From Chryseobacterium oncorhynchi (GTDB lineage Bacteria; Bacteroidota; Bacteroidia; Flavobacteriales; Weeksellaceae): a stretch of 64,000 bases of DNA. Both the position numbers and the translations under genes were made by a program. Of the stretch, positions 33,447-41,410 are shown in pieces. The DNA lies in assembly GCF_002899895.1 (NCBI RefSeq), contig NZ_PPEI02000007.1, forward strand, positions 124,001-188,000, written 5' to 3'. Positions within the stretch are counted from its first letter, which is position 1, and the number at the start of each line of letters is the position of its first letter. The notes under the pieces were generated by a model. The model was not told where the DNA came from, searched no databases, and was given only the letters and a program-made list of their open reading frames with translations.

Positions 33447-33680
33447 TTAACCTTCTTTTTTGTAGATTTTTGGATCGTAGTAAGGATTCTTACCTTCCGT
33501 TGGAGAATAATAGTCTTTGTCTTTATCGCCTCCTAGTGTAACTACCAGTACATAGCACCAATAAGTAAACATTACACAGCAAACTATAAATAGAATCCAG
33601 TTTAAAACATTTCCAAAAGAATCAAAGAAACCGAAAGTCCATTTGAAAACTTTGCTTAAGAATAGAAAGAAAGACGTCAT
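33447..33680 (-). CDS. Small membrane protein, DUF6341 family
   Basis: This 77-residue protein has one or two membrane helices (VLNWILFIVCCVMFTYWCYVLVVTL) and a hydrophilic C-terminus, SPTEGKNPYYDPKIYKKEG. The form and its position next to a DUF6427-type gene match the flavobacterial DUF6341 family as I remember it. Function is unknown. Its -7 box TAAATTTG (33709-33716, minus) lies back to back with that of the divergent gene. Confidence 0.7.
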   Translation of the reverse strand: MTSFFLFLSKVFKWTFGFFDSFGNVLNWILFIVCCVMFTYWCYVLVVTLGGDKDKDYYSPTEGKNPYYDPKIYKKEG

Positions 33681-33698
33681 TATTTTCCTTTTTTAAAT

Positions 33699-33716
33699 TA
33701 ACTTTGTACAAATTTA
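33699..33716. promoter_or_regulatory. Back-to-back -7 boxes for DUF6427 (+) and DUF6341 (-) genes
   Basis: TAACTTTG (plus, 33699-33706) and TAAATTTG (minus, 33709-33716) are two exact TAnnTTTG matches pointing toward the two divergent genes. The promoters overlap, so transcription of the pair may be mutually exclusive or coordinated. Confidence 0.5.
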
Positions 33717-33722
33717 TAAAAA

Positions 33723-34628
33723 ATGTTTAAATTACTTTCAAAAGAAAGCAATATTTTTTCAATTCCTGTTTATATTGGTTTTCTTCTTTTAGTAGTAATA
33801 ATATTTAACATACTGAATTTCAACACTTATGAAGCAATTATTGCCGGAATAACTTTTCTGGGAATCGCTTTAGGATATTTTTGTTTTCACAGTATTGCTC
33901 TTAATTATCAGACACATCTTCCTTTATTTCTATATACCATTTTTATTTTCGGACTTTATCCGGGAAATCTGGATATAGGAATAGCTGTTTCATTGCTTAC
34001 CAATTCCTTTCTCATTCTTCTTCTTACAAGTGCAGATGAAGACGTAAGGAAAAAGTCATATGTATTAGTAGGTGCCATTATTGCCCTGAACTTTATTTTT
34101 CTTCCTACCACCTGGCCTTTAGCTCTTTTTGTAATTATCCACGTGATTGCAACTTCTGCCAAAATAGGATTAAATCTTTTCAGGTTTCTTTTAGGAATTA
34201 TTCTGATCATATTCAGCTATTTTTCTGTCATGTATTTTGTTCAGTTTACTTCATGGGATATCGATTATTTTCCATTTGGAAAAATGAAACCCGTAACCGA
34301 TTATACTGAACTTATACCTTTGATCCCCGTGGTTATAATGCTCATCTATGCGGTATATGACCATTTTAAAAACTATAACAAGAAAAGCCCGATAAGCAGA
34401 TATAAATATACTTTTCTGCTGGTTTTTTCTGCAGCCCAGCTTATCACCATTATTCTGTATATGAATAAAAGCTACGAATATTTACTTCTTTTAGCATTTC
34501 CATCCAGTATTATCTTAAGCAGAATGATGAGATTTTTACCTAAATACTGGATGCAGGAGACTTGCCTATGGCTTATTATTATAAGTTTATTTGCCTTTAA
34601 AGCAGGTACAGTTTTTGATTTATTTTAA
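33723..34628 (+). CDS. Multi-pass membrane protein, DUF6427 family
   Basis: This 301-residue hydrophobic protein has roughly nine membrane segments, starting with MFKLLSKESNIFSIPVYIGF. Its conservation pattern and adjacency to DUF6341 and DUF3109 genes fit the flavobacterial DUF6427 family. Weak resemblance to O-antigen-polymerase-like membrane proteins is possible but not demonstrable here. It precedes the DUF3109 gene by six bases, so they are co-transcribed. Confidence 0.7.
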   Translation: MFKLLSKESNIFSIPVYIGFLLLVVIIFNILNFNTYEAIIAGITFLGIALGYFCFHSIALNYQTHLPLFLYTIFIFGLYPGNLDIGIAVSLLTNSFLILLLTSADEDVRKKSYVLVGAIIALNFIFLPTTWPLALFVIIHVIATSAKIGLNLFRFLLGIILIIFSYFSVMYFVQFTSWDIDYFPFGKMKPVTDYTELIPLIPVVIMLIYAVYDHFKNYNKKSPISRYKYTFLLVFSAAQLITIILYMNKSYEYLLLLAFPSSIILSRMMRFLPKYWMQETCLWLIIISLFAFKAGTVFDLF

Positions 34629-34634
34629 AAAATT

Positions 34635-35219
34635 ATGATTCAGATAGACGATAAATTGATTTCTGAGGAAATCTTTTCCGAAGAATTTGTTTGCAACCTT
34701 ACCAAGTGTAAGGGGGCATGTTGTGTGGAAGGAGATGTAGGGGCTCCTTTGGATAAAGATGAGCTTGAAATACTGGACGGTATTTTTGATAAAATAAAGC
34801 CCTATCTTACCCAGGAAGGGGTAAAAGCCCTTGAAGAACAAGGAACATGGACCACCGATCCACACGACGGAATGTATGTTACTCCTATGGTGGAGAATCG
34901 CGAATGTGCCTATGTAACTTTTGATGAAAAAGGAATTACTAAATGTGGTATTGAAAAAGCCTATGAAGATGGTGCTGTAGACTGGCAAAAACCAATCTCA
35001 TGTCACCTCTATCCTATCAGGGTTACAGAATATTCTGCATTTACAGCCTTAAATTATCATGAATGGAACGTATGCAGCGATGCCTGTACTCTTGGAAAAG
35101 AACTTCAGGTACCTGTTTACAAGTTCTTAAAGACACCGTTGATAAGAAAGTACGGAGAAGACTTTTATGAAGTTCTAAGTGGAGCAGCTGATGAATGGAA
35201 GAAAGAATATGGTTCATAA
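34635..35219 (+). CDS. DUF3109-family cysteine-rich protein
   Basis: This 194-residue protein has a conserved Cys set: CNLTKCKGACCVEGD near the N-terminus (C-x4-C-x3-CC), then ECAY, KCGIEKA, SCHLYPIR and NVCSDACTLG. The pattern C...CC...C...C...C resembles the YkgJ/DUF3109 group of putative Fe-S or zinc cluster proteins. It is probably cytoplasmic. It is coupled to the membrane protein gene upstream. Function is unknown. Confidence 0.85.
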   Translation: MIQIDDKLISEEIFSEEFVCNLTKCKGACCVEGDVGAPLDKDELEILDGIFDKIKPYLTQEGVKALEEQGTWTTDPHDGMYVTPMVENRECAYVTFDEKGITKCGIEKAYEDGAVDWQKPISCHLYPIRVTEYSAFTALNYHEWNVCSDACTLGKELQVPVYKFLKTPLIRKYGEDFYEVLSGAADEWKKEYGS

Positions 35220-35238
35220 TCAATTATAAACCTTTGAT

Positions 35239-35273
35239 AATACAAAAGCCGGAATATTTCCGGCTTTTGTATT
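35239..35273. terminator. Bidirectional terminator after the DUF3109 gene
   Basis: A perfect 16-bp stem (35239-35254 with 35258-35273, core AAAAGCCGGAA) with a three-base loop sits between two convergent genes. Confidence 0.92.
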
Positions 35274-35291
35274 TATAATGTACTAGATTTT

Positions 35292-35978
35292 CTATTTAAA
35301 ATCCGCATCTGTAACTCCAGAATTAATAACAATTTTAGTAGTCTTGATTTCTACTTTTTGTCCGCCTCCCTCAGCTTCTACTTCAGCGGGAAACTTCAAT
35401 CCGTCTACTGTCATATAACTTTTTACAGTTATATTCCCCTCTCCTGCCATTGTTTTATACAAAAGACCTGTAGCTGCATCAAAATAAAATTTTCCTTTAT
35501 CTGAAGAAAGTAAATTGTAATCTTTACCCTCTAGTTTTTCCACAGTTACATTTTGAAAATCAGCTCCTTCAAACGCTAATGCATCTACCGGTTTTCCTTT
35601 TTTCAATTCAGGAATCTTATCAGCGGGAATATCTATTTTTTTTCCAAACTGGTCAAAGTATCCTTTTTCACCGTCAAAAAGCTGAACCATCTTTTGCCCC
35701 ATAAGTGACTGTACAGACTTGAATTTATTTCCTAACTTTCTTGTTGTCATTGTAATTTCCTTTCCCTGAGCACTCATTGTGTTATCAGTAATCATGGATT
35801 TTACAGCTTCTAATTTATCTTTTCCACCCAACGCCTTGAAATAATTATCCAATACATCTTTAGCCGTTAGTTTTGAGCTTACAGCCTCTGTTTTAACTGA
35901 AGCGGCATCTTTCTTCTGAGCTGCTGCCGGCACAGAAAAAAGTACGACACAGAAAAATGGAATGATGATCTTTTTCAT
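35292..35978 (-). CDS. Secreted LolA-fold-like protein
   Basis: This 228-residue exported protein has the signal peptide MKKIIIPFFCVVLFSVPAAAQ. After it come LDNYFKALGGKDKLEAVKSM, YFDQFGKKIDIPADKIPELKKG and KFYFDAATGLLYKTMAGEGN, the pattern of outer-membrane lipoprotein-sorting (LolA/LolB-like) proteins of Bacteroidetes, often seen as the C-terminal half of M16 peptidases. It probably binds a hydrophobic ligand in the periplasm. It is a single-gene unit. Confidence 0.72.
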   Translation of the reverse strand: MKKIIIPFFCVVLFSVPAAAQKKDAASVKTEAVSSKLTAKDVLDNYFKALGGKDKLEAVKSMITDNTMSAQGKEITMTTRKLGNKFKSVQSLMGQKMVQLFDGEKGYFDQFGKKIDIPADKIPELKKGKPVDALAFEGADFQNVTVEKLEGKDYNLLSSDKGKFYFDAATGLLYKTMAGEGNITVKSYMTVDGLKFPAEVEAEGGGQKVEIKTTKIVINSGVTDADFK

Positions 35979-36132
35979 ATATGTAATAAGTTTAAAGGGT
36001 AAATATAGGAATATTGGATGACATACCTAAAATAATGAGAAATGAATGATAAGCAATGAATAACAGGCTGAATTGGTAAAGAATATGAAAAAATAAAATT
36101 GAGAGATGGGTTCCTCCTTAATTAAAATAAAA

Positions 36133-36158
36133 AAAACCGTCAAAAAATTGACGGTTTT
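36133..36158 (-). terminator. tig: Terminator of tig
   Basis: AAAACCGTCAA (36133-36143) pairs with TTGACGGTTTT (36148-36158). The upstream A-run gives the T-run on the minus strand. Confidence 0.85.
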
Positions 36159-36181
36159 CAAATATTTATATCGGTGTATAA

Positions 36182-37516
36182 TTATTTCTTAAGTTCTTCT
36201 AAAAATTCGTCGTGAGAAATTTTAGTTTCTTTTTTGCTAGACTTTTCAAGGATAACATCCTTCAATTTAGCCATAGCTACTTCAGAAGAGATTTGTCTTA
36301 CCTGCTCTTGGTCTTTCAACATTTCAACAGCATATTTTTGAACCTCCTCATCACCTAGGTGGTGAATTCCGTAGATAGCCAATTGATTTTTCACTAACTG
36401 CTCAGCTTGTGCTAATACATCAGCATAGTCAAGGTTAATTTCGTTATCAGTCATCAATTTTCCTTCGATAATCTGGTATCTTAATTGGTTTTTCTCAGCT
36501 TCAAGGATTTCTTTAGCCTGCTCTTCAGACTGGATGTTCTGGTTAGAGAACATTAACCATTTTACAAGGAAAGTTTCAGGAAGTGCTACTTCTTCTTTTT
36601 CAGTCACTTGCTCCAATACTTTATTCACAAAGTGAACATCAGCATTTTGTTGGAAGTACTCGTCTAATTCAGTTTTTACTTTTTCTTTAAGCTCATCTTC
36701 AGACTTAATGTTTCCTTCTCCATATACTTTGTCGAATAAGTCCTGGTTAAGTTCAGCTAAGTTTAATGAATAGAAGTCTTTTACTTTTACTTCTACCTCA
36801 TTGTGGTGTAGGTGCTCTACTTCTTCTTTGCTGAATCCTAATTCTTTAGCTAGTTCTTCATCACCTGCAAGAGTTTCCTTAGTAACTTTTACAGAACCAT
36901 CCATTTTCAAAGCTTTTACTAGTTTGAAAGCCTCCTTGTTGTCAGCTGTAACAGTAACGTTCTTTGGGTGGTGGTGGTGCTCTCCTTCAGCGTCTTCTTC
37001 AACTACTTGAGAAACTTCTAAAGCAATGTAAGAATCTTTAGTGATTTTATCTTGAGGAACTTGCTCAGCGAAACGCTTCTGCATGTTTTCAATGCTCTTT
37101 GTGATTTCTTTTTCAGAAGCTTCTACTTTGTAGTGAGGAGCTTCATATTTAGCTAAATCTATAGTAAATGCAGGCTCGTATCCTACTTCAAAAGCAACTT
37201 CTAACTGATCAGCGTTGTAATCGAACTCGTTTACTGGCTGAGGAACTGGCTGACCAACTAATCTTAACTTGTTTTCGTTAACATAGCTGTTCAAAGCATC
37301 AGAAACCTGTTTGTTGATTTCTTCAAATGCAATACCTGCTTCATATTGTTTTTTAACCATACTTAAAGGCACTTTCCCTTTTCTGAATCCAGGAACTTGC
37401 GCATTTTTAGCATAATTAATCAACTGCTTTTCTACTTTTTCTTTGTAGTCAGATTTTTCCAATGTCACTGTAAGCAATGCACTTACATCATCATGGTTTT
37501 GTGCGGTAACCTTCAT
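36182..37516 (-). CDS. tig: Trigger factor, ribosome-associated chaperone
   Basis: This 444-residue protein binds nascent chains at the ribosome exit tunnel. The ribosome-binding region contains QVPGFRKGKVPLSMVKKQYEAGI (GFRxGK signature, residues about 41-46). The middle PPIase-like region is divergent and contains an unusual His-rich loop EGEHHHHPKN, and the long helical C-terminal arm runs to the end. Divergent PPIase segments are common in Bacteroidetes trigger factors. A TATTTTTG box (37539-37546, minus) lies 23 bases upstream of the start. Confidence 0.92.
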   Translation of the reverse strand: MKVTAQNHDDVSALLTVTLEKSDYKEKVEKQLINYAKNAQVPGFRKGKVPLSMVKKQYEAGIAFEEINKQVSDALNSYVNENKLRLVGQPVPQPVNEFDYNADQLEVAFEVGYEPAFTIDLAKYEAPHYKVEASEKEITKSIENMQKRFAEQVPQDKITKDSYIALEVSQVVEEDAEGEHHHHPKNVTVTADNKEAFKLVKALKMDGSVKVTKETLAGDEELAKELGFSKEEVEHLHHNEVEVKVKDFYSLNLAELNQDLFDKVYGEGNIKSEDELKEKVKTELDEYFQQNADVHFVNKVLEQVTEKEEVALPETFLVKWLMFSNQNIQSEEQAKEILEAEKNQLRYQIIEGKLMTDNEINLDYADVLAQAEQLVKNQLAIYGIHHLGDEEVQKYAVEMLKDQEQVRQISSEVAMAKLKDVILEKSSKKETKISHDEFLEELKK

Positions 37517-37538
37517 TATTGATTAAAATTTTAGGTTG

Positions 37539-37546
37539 CAAAAATA
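37539..37546 (-). promoter_or_regulatory. tig: Candidate -7 box of tig
   Basis: The minus strand reads TATTTTTG (TAnnTTTG), 23 bases before the ATG at 37516. Confidence 0.45.
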
Positions 37547-37610
37547 TGAATTTTTTATGACAAATACCCATTTAAAATCAACTAATACAGCCAAATGTTG
37601 TTAAATAAAA

Positions 37611-37635
37611 AAACCACTGAAAAAATCAGTGGTTT
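37611..37635 (-). terminator. Terminator of the His-rich lipoprotein/TonB receptor operon
   Basis: AAACCACTGA (37611-37620), five-base loop and TCAGTGGTTT (37626-37635) form a perfect 10-bp stem, followed by T-rich sequence on the minus strand, 57 bp after the lipoprotein gene. Confidence 0.85.
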
Positions 37636-37691
37636 ACCAAATTTAATATGAAAAGATATAGGTCCTTTTCTTTGAAAGGATTTCTTTTTAA

Positions 37692-38246
37692 TTAATGAAA
37701 ATCTATAAATAGATCTACATCACTTTCACCCCCTACAGTGCTTCCCAATTGGTTATCTGCAGATGGAGAATTGTCATTTACAGAAGTAGGGCCATGTACC
37801 AGTGTAATGTTTACTTTACCGGCTGCTGCAGTAGCTACAGTCCATTCTGTTTTAAGTCCTAATTTTTTACCGTCAGTTCTTACGATATCATTAGCTGCTC
37901 TTTTTACTTTTACATCTGCTCCTGAGAACTTATAAACAACAAAGTGCATATCTTTTTCTTCTATAATTTCCTCAGCACTGTGATAATGATCGTCATGTTT
38001 AATTTGAAAATCAACATCTACAGCATAAGTTGCTCCCTGATTAAGGTGAAGGTGATCCGCTGTTTGGCCGTCTATAACATTTACCGTTTGTATTTCGCCA
38101 TTGGCTTTATTGGTAAGAGTTACCACAACCTTTCCAATTTCTTCATGCTCATGGATATCTTCAGGGATATCATCGTTCCCGTTACGACATGAGAATAGTA
38201 ATACAGCTGCAAATAATAAAAGTGATATGTTGAATAATTTTTTCAT
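37692..38246 (-). CDS. Histidine-rich lipoprotein, probable metal-binding partner of the TonB receptor
   Basis: This 184-residue protein has a lipoprotein signal (MKKLFNISLLLFAAVLLFSC, Cys20). Right after it are His/Asp/Glu clusters: DIPEDIHEHEE, DHLHLN and KHDDHYHSAEE, well placed to bind Zn or Cu. The rest looks like a beta-sandwich (VVVTLTNKANGEIQTVNV, VNITLVHGPTS). It is 26 bp downstream of the TonB receptor gene, so it is likely an outer-membrane-attached binding protein for the same cargo. No family name is recognised. The metal role is inferred. Confidence 0.65.
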   Translation of the reverse strand: MKKLFNISLLLFAAVLLFSCRNGNDDIPEDIHEHEEIGKVVVTLTNKANGEIQTVNVIDGQTADHLHLNQGATYAVDVDFQIKHDDHYHSAEEIIEEKDMHFVVYKFSGADVKVKRAANDIVRTDGKKLGLKTEWTVATAAAGKVNITLVHGPTSVNDNSPSADNQLGSTVGGESDVDLFIDFH

Positions 38247-38272
38247 TTTAATTTAATTTTTAATATTAATTG

Positions 38273-40657
38273 TTAGAAATTGTATTTAAGAGTAACCACA
38301 AAATTTCTTCCCGGTTCCGGCATATAATACCTCAATCTGTTGAGATATTCCTTGTACTCTTTGTTAAAAATATTATTGATTCTGAAATTCAGATTCATGT
38401 TTTTGAATAGATCTGCACCTATTGATGCGTGAAATATTGAAAATGAGGCAGGAGGAGTACTGTAATCTATTATTCTGGTTACCAGTTCTCCATCCTCAAT
38501 AAACTGCACAGGCTGATCTCTGATTGGGAAACGGTTCTGCTTGAACACATTTTCATTTTCCAGTCTGATATAGAAGTGAGACGGTTTATTCAGATTGAAT
38601 TCCAATGAATTTCTAAGGTTCATAGGCATCATTAGGATAAGAGGTTCATTTTTTGTTAAATCATCTCCTCTTAATGCACTGAAACTTGTTGTCCATTTTA
38701 GATTATCCGAAATAGTAAGCTGCGCATCTGCATCTATCCCGTACATTCTGGCTTTTACCTGCTGATAGGCCCAAACGGCAAAGGTTCCTCTACTTGTATT
38801 CTGGATCTCTATCGGCATTTGATTGATGAAGCTGTCAGAAAAGATAATATACGGATTAGCTTCCACCTGTAGTCCTTTCAAAACATCGAAACGACCTGTA
38901 AGAGAGAGATTGGCATTATAAATTTCTTCCTTTTTAATTCTTAAATCTCCTTTTTCAATAATGGCTGCAGAATGGTGAAGTCCATCAGCAAATAGTTCTG
39001 CCGGATTCGGGGTTCTGCTCATTCTTGAAAAATTAAATTTAACATCAAAATCTTTGGAAGGCTTATAATTCAAACCAATATTTGCTGAAAAATTATGATA
39101 GTCAAAAATAGGACGGGAAAGCACTCTGCTTCCACTCTGCTTTATATAAAACTGAGGAAAAGCACTTGCATATTTTTCATTCCACTCTTTAGCATCATAA
39201 TATTTGTAAGAATCATATCTGCTAAAATCATATCTCACTCCCGCTTCTGCATTCAGTTTTGGAGAGAAAGTATATTTAAAGATAGAAAAAGCTCCTGCAT
39301 CATAACGGTAATAATCCGGAATCAGACGTCTAACCTCCGTTGCCGGATTAGGATAGTTATCTTGAAAACCTGCTGAAATCCCACTTTCCAGACTCCAGTT
39401 TGAACGTTCAATAAGATGAGTAAGGCTTGCTGAATGGGTAATCAGTCTTAAATCCATAGAAGGAGTGTCTTTCAAATCTCCTTTTCTGATATCATATTCC
39501 TTACGTTTGTTCAACTGAAAACTGTATTGAAAAGTAATTTTTCCAAAATCAGCGAAACGTTTATAGGCAGAAAACTTAGCAATATGATGTTCTACATTCT
39601 GTTTCGGATATCCGATGTCATAGCTGAAATCATCCAAAAAATAAGGCTGTCCGAAGTTCATAGCCCTGTAGATATCATAACTGTTTCCCAGATGTGCTCC
39701 TTTATAAATTCCAAAATCCTGATTGATTCCGCTATAGGAAACATCAAACCCCTCCATAAAGCCGTGCTTTCCGAAAGAAAAGTTGAATGAATTCACCTCT
39801 GCTCCGGTATTCTGAAGAGTATGATGTGGAATATAAATATCACCAAGCTTTTTATAGCTTCCGCCTGCTTTTACAAACCATTCATTCTCCCAGGATTTAA
39901 GCACATTAGCTGAGATTTCACCCCCTCTTCCGTTAGAGATTCCTGAAAGCTTTACATTTCCCATCAAAGTATCTTTCTTTGGTGGGATTGCAGGCTCAAG
40001 AAGTACGACTCCCGCTACTCCATCATTCCCGTATTTCAAAGCGGATGCCCCTTTAATAACATCTATATGTTCGAAGTCATTGACATCTACGTTGGGAGCA
40101 TGCTCTGCCCCCCATTCCTGTTCAGCCAGCTTCACTCCATTATTCATAATAGAAATACGGCTTCCATAAAGACCATGAATGACAGGTTTTGTAATATTAT
40201 TTCCTGTCTTCAACACGGCAACTCCCGAAATTTTGGAAAGGATATTTCCAAGATTTTCTGTAGAATTCCTTTCAAGTTCCGCTTTATCCAATGTTTTCAT
40301 TACTACGGAACCTTTGTTTTTATGACTTCCGTGTAAAGTAATGGTTTCTATATCACCTGTATGGTGTTCTAGAGTAATGGTAATATGAAGATCCTGATCA
40401 ACTCCTATATTTTCAGTATAATCATTGCAATCAGGATGTTTGGCAATGAGTGTATACTTCCCTGCAGGAATCTTATCAAAGGAAAATTTCCCTTTTTTAT
40501 CTGTTTTCACTGTAAGGTTTCCGATTTTCACCACCGCATTTTCCAGCATGGTTTTATCATGAAAATCCTGAACGGTTCCTTGTACGGTGTAAGTTTGTTG
40601 TGCACTCGTGAATACTGATCCACAAAAGATCAGTAGCAGGCAATATATCAATTTCAT
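38273..40657 (-). CDS. TonB-dependent receptor, probable metal uptake
   Basis: This 794-residue protein has a signal peptide (MKLIYCLLLIFCGSVFTSAQ), a carboxypeptidase-like repeat (YTVQGTVQDFHDKTMLENA), a plug with LGNILSKISGVAVLKTGNNI and VIKGASALKYGNDGVAGVV, and a barrel ending in FVVTLKYNF with a terminal Phe. It is His-rich before and in the plug (LEHHTGDIETITLHGSHKN, GAEHAPNVDV), similar in style to ZnuD-like metal receptors. The neighbours are a His-rich lipoprotein and a small HHH/CLACH protein. Zn or Cu import is the best guess. Confidence 0.85.
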   Translation of the reverse strand: MKLIYCLLLIFCGSVFTSAQQTYTVQGTVQDFHDKTMLENAVVKIGNLTVKTDKKGKFSFDKIPAGKYTLIAKHPDCNDYTENIGVDQDLHITITLEHHTGDIETITLHGSHKNKGSVVMKTLDKAELERNSTENLGNILSKISGVAVLKTGNNITKPVIHGLYGSRISIMNNGVKLAEQEWGAEHAPNVDVNDFEHIDVIKGASALKYGNDGVAGVVLLEPAIPPKKDTLMGNVKLSGISNGRGGEISANVLKSWENEWFVKAGGSYKKLGDIYIPHHTLQNTGAEVNSFNFSFGKHGFMEGFDVSYSGINQDFGIYKGAHLGNSYDIYRAMNFGQPYFLDDFSYDIGYPKQNVEHHIAKFSAYKRFADFGKITFQYSFQLNKRKEYDIRKGDLKDTPSMDLRLITHSASLTHLIERSNWSLESGISAGFQDNYPNPATEVRRLIPDYYRYDAGAFSIFKYTFSPKLNAEAGVRYDFSRYDSYKYYDAKEWNEKYASAFPQFYIKQSGSRVLSRPIFDYHNFSANIGLNYKPSKDFDVKFNFSRMSRTPNPAELFADGLHHSAAIIEKGDLRIKKEEIYNANLSLTGRFDVLKGLQVEANPYIIFSDSFINQMPIEIQNTSRGTFAVWAYQQVKARMYGIDADAQLTISDNLKWTTSFSALRGDDLTKNEPLILMMPMNLRNSLEFNLNKPSHFYIRLENENVFKQNRFPIRDQPVQFIEDGELVTRIIDYSTPPASFSIFHASIGADLFKNMNLNFRINNIFNKEYKEYLNRLRYYMPEPGRNFVVTLKYNF

Positions 40658-40675
40658 TGTAAATAGATGGATTGC

Positions 40676-40696
40676 GTACCCCTTTAATGAGGGTAC
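40676..40696 (-). promoter_or_regulatory. Hairpin upstream of the metal TonB receptor gene
   Basis: GTACCC and GGGTAC (40676-40681 and 40691-40696) form a 6-bp stem just 5' of the receptor start. If transcribed it would sit in the 5' UTR about 20 bases before the ATG. It could be an operator (for example Zur/Fur-type) or an RNA structure; neither is proven. Confidence 0.35.
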
Positions 40697-40908
40697 ATTT
40701 TTTCGTTAAAATTTGTTGGATGGGTTTATTTCATTGTACAATGTAGATTGTAAAATGTATTAATGACAGAAGCTAGTAATGGGCGTTTTTGTTCCAATTA
40801 TAAACTAACAACTATCTTTCAGCGACCTAAAATATTATACTTTAAGCCTAGAACATATACTTTGAACTCTAAAGTTCAGAGCAATAAAACCCAATAAGAA
40901 TTGATTGA

Positions 40909-41265
40909 TTATGCAACTGCGGGCGGTCCCCGAAGCTGAAAAGTGAATTTGGTCTGAGACCAAATTTTTTCCTGAATGGCAATAATTTGCTTTACTTCGT
41001 GCGTATAATGCTCAAAGGTGAAGCTGAATTCTTCAGGAGCCAATGTATGTCCGGTAACCAAAAAGTGGCAGGCCAGACAGTCGCCAGCTTTCTCTTTAGC
41101 AACAGCTTTCGTCATTGAATTTTCAACCTTTTTAAGATTAAAAGCCTTAAAATAGTCTACAGAATCATGATGGTGAAAGCTTTGAGAAAGCAGCGCGAGG
41201 AAGTACACCCCAAACAATAGTCTGGAGATAAAACTCTTTAAGTTTCTGCTTTCTTTAAAAATCAT
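40909..41265 (-). CDS. Small HHH/CLACH protein of the metal-uptake operon (DUF2946-like)
   Basis: This 118-residue protein has one N-terminal hydrophobic segment (ISRLLFGVYFLALLSQS) followed at once by FHHHDSVDYF, a CLACHFLVTGH motif (C-x2-C-H) near the middle, and the ending FQLRGPPAVA. The arrangement of His cluster, Cys pair and RGPP tail resembles the DUF2946-type proteins found beside copper or other metal receptors. It is 251 bp upstream of the TonB receptor gene in the same direction. The function is unknown; a metal-related one is inferred. Confidence 0.62.
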   Translation of the reverse strand: MIFKESRNLKSFISRLLFGVYFLALLSQSFHHHDSVDYFKAFNLKKVENSMTKAVAKEKAGDCLACHFLVTGHTLAPEEFSFTFEHYTHEVKQIIAIQEKIWSQTKFTFQLRGPPAVA

Positions 41266-41371
41266 TTTTCAAAATTAGGAAAATAATTTAATTTTCAGAC
41301 TAAACTTCTATTAAATTACTTTTATGATTTACAGATAATACGTCGAAACAACTTATCTATTGTTACAAAAA

Positions 41372-41400
41372 AAATGCTTCATAAAAATTATGAAGCATTT
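41372..41400 (-). terminator. Terminator of the ABC-F gene
   Basis: AAATGCTTCATAA (41372-41384) pairs perfectly with 41388-41400 across a three-base loop, 11 bp after the stop. The A-run 5' of it gives the minus-strand T-run. Confidence 0.88.
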
Positions 41401-41410
41401 ATATATTGAT

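Noticed and set aside
35979-36115. Repeated AATGAATGA-like words upstream of the LolA-like gene
   Set aside because: Low-complexity AT-rich intergenic sequence with no fixed unit.
40863-40878. TGAACT-N4-AGTTCA inverted repeat in the gap before the metal TonB receptor
   Set aside because: It is short, about 200 bp from the start codon and has no partner copy; it may be chance in AT-rich DNA.
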